From Phocaeicola coprocola DSM 17136 (lineage in GTDB: Bacteria > Bacteroidota > Bacteroidia > Bacteroidales > Bacteroidaceae): 64,000 bases of DNA. The notes below the pieces were generated by a model that was given only the letters and a program-made list of their open reading frames with translations, did no database searches and had not been told where the DNA came from. Both the position numbers and the translations under genes were made by a program. Location of the stretch: positions 1 through 64,000 of the forward strand of contig NZ_DS981439.1 in NCBI RefSeq assembly GCF_000154845.1, read 5' to 3'. Of this stretch, positions 8,850 through 16,962 are shown in pieces (position 1 is the first letter of the stretch; each line of letters starts with the position of its first letter).

Positions 8850-9062
8850 CGGTACGGAGAAACACGGTTTCCCGTACCGACTAAGATATAGTATAGAATA
8901 AGACCGCAAGGCGTTCTAATGGAAATCTGGTAAATTTCGACATCGGGAGCGATTGCGTGATGCTTATGCTATGCCTTGGCATAGCGTGCATTCGCGTATA
9001 TTTCCCGATAGGCTTTACCAGAGCCTCCATTAGAGATAACGTGTATTGCACGCTATTTTTTA
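8850..9062 (+). ncRNA. Candidate structured RNA or leader upstream of the RibD-like gene
   Basis: No convincing ORF, but nested pairing throughout. A first hairpin pairs 8850-8857 with 8872-8879 and 8859-8863 with 8867-8871. A second, larger arm has 8916-8923 with 9026-9033 (8 bp), 8926-8934 with 9014-9022 (9 bp), 8942-8948 with 9003-9009 (7 bp), and an end hairpin 8968-8975 with 8978-8985 (8 bp). A weak terminator follows: CGTG (9040-9043) with CACG (9049-9052), then CTATTTTTTATTTT. AACG at 9038-9041 can pair either with CGTT 8912-8915 or in the terminator, which would allow a switch. I do not recognise a known family; it could be a trans-acting RNA or a leader. Confidence 0.6.
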
Positions 9063-9087
9063 TTTTACGGCTTCCGGTCGCAACAGA

Positions 9088-9540
9088 ATGACCGCTATGG
9101 CAAAAGTCCGATTACTCGCCGTCCTGACGATGGACGGCTGTCCGGCAGAAACAACCGGTCTGTCCGGGCGATGGCTTGGTTCCGACCAGTACGGGATAGG
9201 TGCGCTGAAAGAGGCTGCCACCTGCGTCCTGACAGAAGACACGTCGCTTACACTCCTCTCCAACCGGACCGAACAGACCGACGACTCCCTGAACTATCTG
9301 ATAGAAGCAACCGAAAAGACGGCAGGCATCATCAACGGCATGATACGGATGCGGCTTGTGGATGAAATCATCCTCTACATGGTTCCCGTCATTGCGGGAA
9401 ACGGCAGCAGGCTGTTCCAGTCGTCGCTGCCCGAAAGCGAATGGACATGCACGGAAAGCAAACGGTGGAAAGACAACATAATACGGATAACCTACGGGCG
9501 GAAAACACCCCGCCAGCCGGTGGTTGTGTTCAAGAAATGA
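9088..9540 (+). CDS. RibD C-terminal-like dihydrofolate reductase family protein
   Basis: A 150-residue protein of the RibD_C/YyaP-like reductase family: KVRLLAVLTMDGC at the start, Rossmann-like strands, and the characteristic LVDEIILYMVPVIAGNGSRLF near residues 92-112, ending with a RITYGRK strand. Family members reduce pteridine or flavin precursors with NADPH; the substrate is unknown. It lacks part of the usual N-terminal NADPH region, being shorter than typical 170-180 residues. ATG 9088 is used; ATG 9097 is possible. It sits between rteB and rteC, downstream of the structured RNA. Confidence 0.7.
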   Translation: MTAMAKVRLLAVLTMDGCPAETTGLSGRWLGSDQYGIGALKEAATCVLTEDTSLTLLSNRTEQTDDSLNYLIEATEKTAGIINGMIRMRLVDEIILYMVPVIAGNGSRLFQSSLPESEWTCTESKRWKDNIIRITYGRKTPRQPVVVFKK

Positions 9541-9561
9541 ACATTTTCAAGAGCTTCCGAC

Positions 9562-9595
9562 GTTCAAAATGTGAACACACGTTCAGATTTTGAAC
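9562..9595 (+). promoter_or_regulatory. Paired palindromes upstream of rteC, possible RteB sites
   Basis: Two 15-bp palindromes GTTCA-n5-TGAAC at 9562-9576 and 9581-9595, 19 bp centre to centre, about two DNA turns. They lie 177-210 bp upstream of the rteC start, a usual distance for a sigma54-type activator. RteB is the obvious candidate binder; this is inference from position and symmetry. Confidence 0.5.
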
Positions 9596-9715
9596 AAAAA
9601 ATGAGGCATCGGGAAAAGCTCCAAAAAATATTTTCGGTAAATATTTGGCTGAATATCAGTGTAATATATCCATGCAAAAAGAAAAACACTCCCGCAGGAC
9701 CGCAATTTGTCCCAT

Positions 9716-9762
9716 AGTTTTATGTGCGCACACTTTTAACCCAAGTGTAATAACATAAAACT
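9716..9762 (+). promoter_or_regulatory. Large interrupted palindrome in the rteC leader
   Basis: Arms AGTTTTATGT (9716-9725) and ACATAAAACT (9753-9762) enclose a second pair, ACACTT (9730-9735) and AAGTGT (9743-9748). The outer arm ends 9 bp before the rteC ATG. It could hide the start region in RNA or bind a dimeric repressor. Confidence 0.5.
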
Positions 9763-9771
9763 GAAAGAGAT

Positions 9772-10413
9772 ATGAAATACCTCATATTGACAGAAACCGA
9801 ATTTTTCGGTCTTATAGACGGGAACGATGAAACAGTCAGTCTGAATGCCGCATACAGCCGCTTTGTCAGGGCGGTTGTGGAACTGATGCATGACGGCGAT
9901 ACGGACGGGGCGAAGATTGCGCTGGCGTACGCCGAAAACGAACTGCAATACCACCACACGCAGTACATTGCGGGTGTGAGAAACCATACCCACCTGTTTG
10001 TCCGCAAAGCCCTGTCTTTCGTCCGCAAGATGCAGAAACATATCCCTTCCAACCGCCCGCAGGTGTCGCCACTATCCACAACCATCCACTCCGAATGCGA
10101 AAAGAAAAATGAAATGCCTGTCAATGCCCCTTCCATGCGTTGGACGGGCAGTATGGCTGAGTTGGTGGAGCTGATTTACGGGCTGGATGCCATGAAGCTG
10201 GTAAACGAGGGTGAAACGGGTATCAAGGAATTGCTGGACGGTTTCTGCAAGGTGTTCGGCATGGAAATAAAGGAGAGCCAGTGCTACAATACCTATGCGG
10301 ACATCAAGCGGCGGAAGAACGACAGCCGCACCTATTTCTTCGACAAGGCTGCGGAGAAGCTGAACCGGCGGATGCAGGAGGACGAGGAACGGGAACGGAT
10401 GCGGAAAAGATAA
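9772..10413 (+). CDS. rteC: RteC-family regulator
   Basis: A 213-residue RteC-domain protein. The C-terminal third (AELVELIYGLDAMKLVNEG, then FCKVFGMEIKESQCYNTYADIKRRKNDSRTYFFDKA) matches the winged-helix-like tail of RteC proteins, and also aligns with the tail of the second RteC at 44912. In CTnDOT RteC activates the excision operon. The N-terminal part is shorter than in the 286-residue copy. Two symmetric elements precede it. The protein ends in a very charged EDEERERMRKR tail. Confidence 0.75.
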   Translation: MKYLILTETEFFGLIDGNDETVSLNAAYSRFVRAVVELMHDGDTDGAKIALAYAENELQYHHTQYIAGVRNHTHLFVRKALSFVRKMQKHIPSNRPQVSPLSTTIHSECEKKNEMPVNAPSMRWTGSMAELVELIYGLDAMKLVNEGETGIKELLDGFCKVFGMEIKESQCYNTYADIKRRKNDSRTYFFDKAAEKLNRRMQEDEERERMRKR

Positions 10414-10440
10414 CGAGAAAATGAGGCATGGGCGTCATAG

Positions 10441-10468
10441 TCTGCAAAAAATTGCTTACCTTTGCAGA
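10441..10468 (+). promoter_or_regulatory. Promoter with overlapping operator for the toxin-antitoxin-like pair
   Basis: TACCTTTG at 10457-10464 is a good -7 box, and it is overlapped by a perfect 8-bp inverted repeat TCTGCAAA (10441-10448) / TTTGCAGA (10461-10468). An operator covering the -7 box is typical of autoregulated toxin-antitoxin operons. Confidence 0.55.
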
Positions 10469-10490
10469 AACAATTATAATACAATAGATT

Positions 10491-10670
10491 ATGGCATTAG
10501 AAATTAAACCTATTCCGGTACTTCGTGGCAAGGCGGCGGAGCGTTTCGTGGAAGAAGCGGACAGGAACGCCAGAGAAAGGCGCGGTTCCATAGACTTCAC
10601 GAAGCAGGTGGAAAAGATGCGTGCTATCCTGAAACGCTCCAGACTGTACAATATAGATAAGGAGGGATAG
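10491..10670 (+). CDS. Small putative antitoxin paired with a GNAT enzyme
   Basis: A 59-residue basic protein (MALEIKPIPVLRGKAAERF..., ending LKRSRLYNIDKEG). The start resembles short antitoxins that place a strand followed by a helix for DNA binding and a C-terminal tail for toxin binding. It lies 23 bp after an operator-like repeat, and its stop is 6 bp from the acetyltransferase gene. The antitoxin call rests on size, order and operator, not on a family match. Confidence 0.55.
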   Translation: MALEIKPIPVLRGKAAERFVEEADRNARERRGSIDFTKQVEKMRAILKRSRLYNIDKEG

Positions 10671-10676
10671 GTCGGT

Positions 10677-11282
10677 ATGCTGGAGTATTGTGAGTTCCGT
10701 GAGCTGAATGAAGACGTGCTGCGCGAATGCGGCGGCTTCTTGTGCAAGGACAGGGATATAACCGAGTTCTTCACGAGAGAGTATGCGGATTATGCCTACC
10801 AGCTTTTGGGAAAGTCCTACTGCTTCGTGGAGCAGGACAAGCACCGCATCGTCGGAGCTTTCACCGTAGCCAATTCGAGTATCCGTGCAGACCTGCTCCC
10901 GAACAGCCGGCGCAACAGGCTCAACCGTAACATCCCCAACGAGAAACGCCGTCCCCAATATCCTGCGGTGCTGGTGGGGCAGCTTGCCGTCAGTGACGGC
11001 TATATGGGACAGCATATCGGCGATGAGATACTGGATGCCATCAAGTCATGGTTCATCGAACCATTGAACAAAACCGGATGCCGCTATATAGTGGTGGATG
11101 CCCTGAACAATCCGAAGATATTTGATTTTTATCAGCGGAACGGCTTCAAGTTCCTGTTTTCCACAGAGGAAGAGGAATGGACTTTCCTGCACGGCAGGAG
11201 AACGGCAGAAGAACAATCAGCCATGCAGCCCATGCACACCCGGCTGATGTACTTTGACCTGATACTGCTGCGTACCCGATAA
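10677..11282 (+). CDS. GNAT acetyltransferase, likely toxin of a toxin-antitoxin pair
   Basis: A 201-residue GNAT-fold protein. The acetyl-CoA region is readable: VLVGQLAVSDGYMGQHIGDEILDAI (about residues 99-123) with the Q/G-rich loop, and IVVDALNNPKIFDFYQRNGF (about 138-158), the usual last strand-helix. This arrangement is that of the AtaT/TacT-like tRNA-acetylating toxins, whose genes follow small DNA-binding antitoxins as here. A non-toxic modifying acetyltransferase is the alternative. Confidence 0.7.
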   Translation: MLEYCEFRELNEDVLRECGGFLCKDRDITEFFTREYADYAYQLLGKSYCFVEQDKHRIVGAFTVANSSIRADLLPNSRRNRLNRNIPNEKRRPQYPAVLVGQLAVSDGYMGQHIGDEILDAIKSWFIEPLNKTGCRYIVVDALNNPKIFDFYQRNGFKFLFSTEEEEWTFLHGRRTAEEQSAMQPMHTRLMYFDLILLRTR

Positions 11283-11364
11283 GAAGAAACTGTAAAACAG
11301 TACAAGAACGTATCTCCCATGCAATTTGCGGTCTATTTTGCATGGGAGTTTCTATATCGTGAAA

Positions 11365-12534
11365 ATGGCAAAGAAAAAGAAAAGACATAACGGACACTAT
11401 TGTAAAATATGCGGCTGCCGCAAGTCCAACGAGAGCTTTACGGGCAAAGGACACGCACGGCATATCTGTAAGGAATGCCAGTCGCTTCCGAAAGACGAGC
11501 AGGCGGACATGATGCGCTGTAACGAAGTGGAGCGTGCCGCATTCCGTTTCCCTATGAGGCGGCAGGATTGGGAACTGCTGGAAAAATATGCCAAGAAATA
11601 CAAGGACAGGGAGTCCGGACAGTTCGCACAGGAAATGCTTGACATGAAACGCGGCAATTATGCACCGGAAGCGGATGATGAAGAGGCGGATGAATTGTCT
11701 GGCAAAATCTACGAAATCGAAGAAACTCCCTTTTCGGATTTGGATGAAGACAACCGTATTGCCGTTGAAGAACTGCTGGAGGACAATATCAACGAGTTCA
11801 TGATACACAAGGACTATATCCCCGAAGGAAAGGACTTGCAGGATATAGCGGATTGGGTATTGAAAGAAACCAACGCTGCGTTTTATCTGAAAGTCGTCCC
11901 TAATGACGCATACCGCAAGCTCATAGACGATACCGTCCGGAAGCTGGTCAGGGAATGGAAAGACGACGGTATGGAAATAAAGACCTATACCGAATCGCTT
12001 ACGGTCATGGAAACCGAACGGCTTATAATCAGAAAAATCACCCGAAAGGACATGGGTGCATTACTCGCCCTTATGAGCAAGCCGGAAGTCATGTACGCAT
12101 GGGAACACGGATTTGAAAAGAAGGAAGTGCACCAATGGCTGAACCGCCAGCTTACCCGTTACCGTAAGGACGGATATGGGTATTTTGCCGTCATATTAAA
12201 GGAAAACAATAAGTTTATCGGACAGGCAGGCTTAATGAAAAGCGTGATTGACGGGAATAATACCGTGGAACTCGGCTACATGCTGGACAATGTGTATTGG
12301 CATCATGGTTATGCAACGGAAGCCGCCCGAAGATGCCTGCAACATGCTTTTGAGGAATTGGGATTACAGGAAGTCTGTTGCAGCATCCGTCCCGAAAACT
12401 CGCCTTCCCTCCGTGTGGCAGAAGCCATCGGAATGATACCCTGCGGCAGCCACACCATTGTATATAATGGAAAGGAAATGCCCCATCTGTTATATAAAGC
12501 AGAAAATATAATTGACAAAAAAGAAAATCCGTAA
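11365..12534 (+). CDS. Zinc-ribbon protein fused to a GNAT acetyltransferase
   Basis: A 389-residue two-part protein. The first 225 residues start KKKKRHNGHYCKICG, with a four-cysteine zinc ribbon (CKICG...CKEC), then acidic helical sequence. In Bacteroidales this part is usually a free-standing protein. From about residue 230, METERLIIRKITRKD opens a complete RimJ/RimL-like GNAT domain with GYMLDNVYWHHGYATEAARRCL and PENSPSLRVAEAIGM. The internal Met at the join looks like an old start codon, so the fusion may be recent. Start ATG 11365 is chosen; 11326 would add a non-conserved stretch. Confidence 0.7.
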   Translation: MAKKKKRHNGHYCKICGCRKSNESFTGKGHARHICKECQSLPKDEQADMMRCNEVERAAFRFPMRRQDWELLEKYAKKYKDRESGQFAQEMLDMKRGNYAPEADDEEADELSGKIYEIEETPFSDLDEDNRIAVEELLEDNINEFMIHKDYIPEGKDLQDIADWVLKETNAAFYLKVVPNDAYRKLIDDTVRKLVREWKDDGMEIKTYTESLTVMETERLIIRKITRKDMGALLALMSKPEVMYAWEHGFEKKEVHQWLNRQLTRYRKDGYGYFAVILKENNKFIGQAGLMKSVIDGNNTVELGYMLDNVYWHHGYATEAARRCLQHAFEELGLQEVCCSIRPENSPSLRVAEAIGMIPCGSHTIVYNGKEMPHLLYKAENIIDKKENP

Positions 12535-12555
12535 CAGTCAGTGCTACGGATTTTC
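12523..12555. terminator. Bidirectional terminator between the GNAT fusion and mobC
   Basis: Perfect 11-bp arms GAAAATCCGTA (12523-12533) and TACGGATTTTC (12545-12555), with A-rich sequence on the left and CTTTTTT on the right. It overlaps the last codons of the upstream gene and ends 20 bp before the convergent mobC stop, so it can serve both transcripts. Confidence 0.8.
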
Positions 12556-12575
12556 CTTTTTTCGCCTGCGACGCG

Positions 12576-14585
12576 TTACTTGTTCTGCAAAAGGTATTGC
12601 AGTTCCGGGTCGGACTGGATGCGCTGCAACTCGTCGGCGACAATCTGCCGCACTTCGGCACGGATGCGGTTGTAGTTCTCCTGAATCATCTCCTTCATGC
12701 GGTCGTTGCCGTCAGCATCGGTAAAGTCCGTGATGACGGGAATAGGCTTGTAAGCCTGTTCCTCACGCTTGACCTTCTCGGCATCCACCACAATCTCGCA
12801 ATGGAAAATCTTCTGCTCGATGCGCTCGCTGAAGTTGTCGGCGACCGCCCCGACGAACATGCCCTGCGTGAGCGTGGAAATCTTGCTCGCCGGGATAAGG
12901 CTCTCCATCTGCGTGTTAATGGAGGTGGACTTGTCCTCGCGGTTAATGGTGATGCTCTGCCGCTTCTGCAAGATTTTACCGAAACGTTCGGACAGGGTCT
13001 TGGCGGTCTCGCCGACCACCTGCCCGGAGAAGACGTTGCCGACGGTGTTCATCACCACGGCGGCCTCCTTGTCGCCGTAGTCACGCTTGAGCTGGGAAAA
13101 GTCCTGAAAACCCAGCAGGGTGGAAACCTTGTTGCTCCGGGCGGTGGCAATCAGGTTGTCCAGTCCCTTGAAGTAAATCGTGGGCAGCTCGTCGATGATA
13201 ATGGAGGATTTGAGCCTGCCCTTCTTGTTCACGAGCTTTACGATGCGCGAGTTGTACAGCCCCAACGCCGCCCCGTAGATGTTCTGGCGGTCGGGATTGT
13301 TGCCCACGCAAAGGATTTTCGGCTCGTCGGGGTTGTTTATGTCGAGCGTGAACTCACTGTCGGACATGACCCAGTAGAGCTGCGGGGAAATCATGCGCGA
13401 GAGCGGAATCTTCGCCGAGGCTATCTGTCCGGCGAGCTGTTCCATCGCTCCGCCCTGCCATGCGTCCATGAACGGGGAAAGGTAGTTTTCCAGTTCGGGG
13501 TAGCTGGTCAGAATGGGAAACACGTCCTCGTAGCGGCGGTTGAGCAGCTCGATGGCATGGGGAAAGGTACAATACTTGCCGTCTTTGTAAATCCTTAAAA
13601 ACCAAATCACTGCGGCGAACAGGATAATCGGCGACTCCACGAAGAAATCCCCTTGTTTCTGCACCCAAGTCTTGTTCAAATTGAGCATTATCGTGTAGGC
13701 ACTCTCGTAGGCATCGGTGATGTCCTCCATGAAATCCGGGTGTATGGGATTGCAGCGGTGCGAGCGGCGCGGGTCATCGAAATTGATTACATAGAACTTC
13801 GGCTTGACCCTGTACCCGTCCGGGTGGTTCAACAGATGGTTGTAGGCGATGGTGGAAAGGTCGGGATATTTAAAGTCATAGATATATTGACTAAAACCTT
13901 TCTCAATCTGCTGCTTTATGAAGGAATTTACCACGGCATACGACTTGCCGCTGCCCGGCGTGCCCAGCACGATGGAAGCACGGAACGGGTTTACCACGTT
14001 GATAAATCCGTCGTTCCACTTCTTCCTATAATAGAAACGGGTAGGCAGATTGACTGAATACTCGTTCTCCATGAGGCGGGTTTCCTGCATGAAACTTTCG
14101 TTTTCCACATTGAACACGTCTTCCATAAGGTTGGTACGCAAGAGGCGGCTCATCCACGTGCCCGCCATGAGCAGGCAGACATAGCCCGCCGCCATCGAAG
14201 CGGTGTAGAAACCGGCGACCACCTCCACCGGAAGCGGCAGGGACAATATCCACCAGTTAAGAAAGAACAGCACAAGCCCGGCGGCAAGCACCGCCCAAAT
14301 CCTGCGCCAAGTGATTTTCTCCTCCTTGACGCCCTTCGTGCCGAGGCACGAGAGCGCGAGCAGCAGAAGGGCAAAGAACTTTGTGTAGAGGATATGATGG
14401 AACAGCCCTGCGGTGCGGTCGAAGTTCATCAGTACCCTGTCCATGACACCTATGCCGATGCCCCACAGCCTTACGGCTTCATAACAATACCAGTAGAGGT
14501 GGATGACCACCAGAATAATGCTCACGGCACGGAGAAAGTCCATGATTTTCGCCAGTGCCCTCAAATCGTCTTCCTGTTGTGACAT
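12576..14585 (-). CDS. mobC: MobC, VirD4/TraG-type coupling protein
   Basis: A 669-residue type IV coupling protein that links relaxase-bound DNA to the mating channel. The N-terminus carries the YWFCY-type region (LYWYCYEAVRLWG, about residue 30) and about four membrane helices in the first 150 residues. Walker A is GTPGSGKS (about residue 207), Walker B-like IIIDELPTIYF follows, and the C-terminal half is soluble. It is the third gene of mobA-mobB-mobC, with 34 bp between mobB and mobC. Length and order match the CTnDOT family. Confidence 0.9.
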   Translation of the reverse strand: MSQQEDDLRALAKIMDFLRAVSIILVVIHLYWYCYEAVRLWGIGIGVMDRVLMNFDRTAGLFHHILYTKFFALLLLALSCLGTKGVKEEKITWRRIWAVLAAGLVLFFLNWWILSLPLPVEVVAGFYTASMAAGYVCLLMAGTWMSRLLRTNLMEDVFNVENESFMQETRLMENEYSVNLPTRFYYRKKWNDGFINVVNPFRASIVLGTPGSGKSYAVVNSFIKQQIEKGFSQYIYDFKYPDLSTIAYNHLLNHPDGYRVKPKFYVINFDDPRRSHRCNPIHPDFMEDITDAYESAYTIMLNLNKTWVQKQGDFFVESPIILFAAVIWFLRIYKDGKYCTFPHAIELLNRRYEDVFPILTSYPELENYLSPFMDAWQGGAMEQLAGQIASAKIPLSRMISPQLYWVMSDSEFTLDINNPDEPKILCVGNNPDRQNIYGAALGLYNSRIVKLVNKKGRLKSSIIIDELPTIYFKGLDNLIATARSNKVSTLLGFQDFSQLKRDYGDKEAAVVMNTVGNVFSGQVVGETAKTLSERFGKILQKRQSITINREDKSTSINTQMESLIPASKISTLTQGMFVGAVADNFSERIEQKIFHCEIVVDAEKVKREEQAYKPIPVITDFTDADGNDRMKEMIQENYNRIRAEVRQIVADELQRIQSDPELQYLLQNK

Positions 14586-14619
14586 AATCTGTTTCTGTTT
14601 TTAAGTGTGAATGATTGAA

Positions 14620-15891
14620 TTATAGCCCCAGCCCCTTGCGGCGTTTCTTCCGCCTGCGCTTGAGGTCGCGCTCGAAGGCGGCTTCCTCCGCCTGTGCGCC
14701 CGAAGTGTCGCCGCCGAGCAAGCCCAAGCCGGAGGAATACCCCCCGTCGTGTTCCACGGCGGAACGGGTGTCGGGTTGCTGCCCGTCCACGGTAATGGTG
14801 AACGGTATGGGCGGAATGCCGGCATAAGGCAAGGTGAAATGCTCCTGCAAGGCATTGGCGGAAAACTCCCTGCCCAGACGAGAGCCGTTGAGCACACAGC
14901 CCGTGCGGTGGTCGATGAAGGTTGCCCCGTAGATGCGTCCTTCGTCGGTGTGGCGGAACACCACATCCACGCCTTTCGCTTTGAGCAGGGCGACAAACTC
15001 CTCCCGGCGGTACGTCCGGGCAAGGGCGGCGGCGACGGTCTTGCGGGTTATCTCCGCCAGATGCCTGTCGCGGATTTGCCCTTTGGAGTATTCAAACCTG
15101 CGCTGTACGGCTTCATAGCCGACGGACTTGCCGATACGGGAAGCCTTGAAAGGGTTGCCGGTCTTGTTCCCGGCACCGTCGGTGGCGGACGAGTTGTCGG
15201 GCGATAGCGAAAAATAGACCAGCCCGTGATACTCGCGCCCGTTCACCATGCCGCGGGCTTCCTCCACCGTGACGTTATAGAGCGAGAGCAGGGCGCGGTA
15301 TTCACCCATCGTCTGGAACTTGTAACCTGCCATGACCGCCTTGGCTACATTCGATACCTGCCGCTTCACGTCGCCCTGCGATGTGTCCACCCGGCGGAGC
15401 GGGTTGTCGGTACGGAGCCGGCGGCGGTCAGCCGGGTGCAGCCCGTACTTCTTTTCCAGCTCGGAGGTAATGCGCTTGCTGCGGCGGTGGATGAAGTCAC
15501 GGTTAAGCCGCCTGCCCCGTTCGTCCACATTGACGGAAACGATGTGCAGGTGGTGGCGGCTGATGTCCTCGTGCTTGAACACGAGATAAGGCTGGTCGCC
15601 GTAGCCAAGCCTGTCGAGATACTCGCGTGCGAGCTGTTCCAGTTCCGTGTCGGTCAGACGGTCGTCGGGGTGCGGATTGAGGGAAATGTGGATAACCTTA
15701 TTACGCGTGCGCACCTGCTCCGGCATGAACCGCTTGAAATCCTGTTCGGTACGTGCCACGTCCACCCGTCCGCTGCCGTCGTCGAAGACCCTGTTCACGG
15801 CAAGGAGCCTGCCTTCGCCCTCGTTCACCTTCAGACCGTTGTAGGCGAGTGCGCCGTACAACGATGTCCCCATGCTTATCTTCGCGACCAT
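14620..15891 (-). CDS. mobB: MobB relaxase
   Basis: A 423-residue relaxase/mobilisation nuclease. Motifs: N-terminal MVAKISMGTSLYGALAYN with candidate active-site tyrosines, VIHISLNPHPDD near residue 66, and HEDISRHHLHIVSVNVDE around residue 106, the histidine cluster that binds the metal. It would nick oriT and carry the strand through the MobC/Tra channel. The last 30 residues are very basic (RDLKRRRKKRRKG). It overlaps mobA by 16 bp, indicating translational coupling. Confidence 0.9.
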   Translation of the reverse strand: MVAKISMGTSLYGALAYNGLKVNEGEGRLLAVNRVFDDGSGRVDVARTEQDFKRFMPEQVRTRNKVIHISLNPHPDDRLTDTELEQLAREYLDRLGYGDQPYLVFKHEDISRHHLHIVSVNVDERGRRLNRDFIHRRSKRITSELEKKYGLHPADRRRLRTDNPLRRVDTSQGDVKRQVSNVAKAVMAGYKFQTMGEYRALLSLYNVTVEEARGMVNGREYHGLVYFSLSPDNSSATDGAGNKTGNPFKASRIGKSVGYEAVQRRFEYSKGQIRDRHLAEITRKTVAAALARTYRREEFVALLKAKGVDVVFRHTDEGRIYGATFIDHRTGCVLNGSRLGREFSANALQEHFTLPYAGIPPIPFTITVDGQQPDTRSAVEHDGGYSSGLGLLGGDTSGAQAEEAAFERDLKRRRKKRRKGLGL

Positions 15892-16313
15892 CTCTCCTCA
15901 AACTCCCTTGAAAGTTCCACGACCTGCCGCGTCAGGGCGACCAGTTCCTCCGTGCATTTTTCCAGACGGTAGAGCAATGCCATCGCCTTCTTTTCCGAGA
16001 AATGGCAGCGAAGCTCCCTGACCGTCTGGTTGTAGTTGTTGCCGACCATGCGGTACTGCGCATGGAAAGCGGAAAGCTTCGTGCAGTAGTCCAGCAGCGT
16101 CCTGTCCGTGACCAGCACACGGAAGGGTTGCCCGAAGAAGTGCGCTTTCAGGAACACCGCCCTCGCGTACACGCCGGATTTCTCATACATGGCGAGAAAC
16201 TTCTGCCATTCCTCATTGTCGAAGCGCACCATCACGCAGTGCGACTTGCGGCTCTCTTTCGGATGCCGCCCCCATTTGAGGGACGCTTCATCCACGTTCT
16301 TTTTCTTGTTCAT
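15876..16313 (-). CDS. mobA: MobA, relaxosome accessory protein
   Basis: A 145-residue protein similar to MobA/BmgB-type accessory factors: basic N-terminus (MNKKKNVDEASLKWGRHPKE), a ribbon-helix-helix-like part VMVRFDNEEWQKFLAMYEKSG, and a long C-terminal helix with a Tyr/Asn-rich YRMVGNNYNQTVREL. It would bind oriT next to MobB. ATG 16313 is chosen because an ATG further out at 16424 lies in the oriT-like DNA. CCACTAAATCC lies 9 nt ahead of the start, shared with traI and traN. Confidence 0.85.
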   Translation of the reverse strand: MNKKKNVDEASLKWGRHPKESRKSHCVMVRFDNEEWQKFLAMYEKSGVYARAVFLKAHFFGQPFRVLVTDRTLLDYCTKLSAFHAQYRMVGNNYNQTVRELRCHFSEKKAMALLYRLEKCTEELVALTRQVVELSREFEERWSRR

Positions 16314-16435
16314 CTTTATTATGGATTTAGTGGTTCGTTTCACGGCACAAGCGCAGCTTCCGGCACGCATACCGCAGGTAGGAAACAGGCTTCCCGACTT
16401 CGGAGGGAAAGCCCTCCCCCGCAAGGGGCAAGGTC

Positions 16436-16576
16436 GTTTCCGGGAGTAACCGGAAACCCTTTGAGTAACTCAAAGGACACCTTGCTGTGTCTTTAAGGAC
16501 ACAAGAATCCGTACACGACGGATTGGGGATAAACCTGCTATAACAACCCATAAAGGTATCGGTCGCCCGATACCTT
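16436..16576. repeat. Four perfect inverted repeats, oriT candidate core
   Basis: Pairs: GTTTCCGG 16436-16443 with CCGGAAAC 16450-16457; CCTTTGAGT 16458-16466 with ACTCAAAGG 16468-16476; AATCCGT 16506-16512 with ACGGATT 16518-16524; AAGGTATCG 16553-16561 with CGATACCTT 16568-16576. Clusters of hairpins next to mobA/mobB are typical of relaxase recognition regions. Confidence 0.6.
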
Positions 16577-16866
16577 CCAGCTGCCCAAAAGAGAGACGAA
16601 ACCGGGGGCGGTGTGCGCATCGGGAGCGTTGCCCTGCCGCTTGGGGGCAAAGGTACGGGGTAAAAACACACCGGGAAGTGGTTGAAAAACGCCACAAGCT
16701 ACCGGAACGAAGCCAAATGCTGCCACGCAAGGGGGAAACGATACAGACCGGCAGATTTGTATATTCCTTTGCGGACAGAAACGATGAAGCAACAAGGCAA
16801 ATAAATGAACATGGACGGAAACAGACATTTGAAAAGGCAGGTCCGCACGGACGGACAGACACACAG

Positions 16867-16962
16867 CTCCGCTGGCGTACTGACATACATACGTACTGAT
16901 GCACTGACGTACATACGTGCTGACGTACTGACGTATTGGCGTACGACAACACACCAGCGGAG
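16867..16962. repeat. Three 24-bp iterons framed by a 9-bp inverted repeat
   Basis: Units begin ACTGAC at 16879, 16903 and 16927, an exact 24-bp period; the first two are 20/24 identical and the third diverges in its second half. CTCCGCTGG (16867-16875) and CCAGCGGAG (16954-16962) bracket the block. Closeness to the ParA-like traA gene suggests a binding array for a Tra or Mob protein. Confidence 0.65.
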
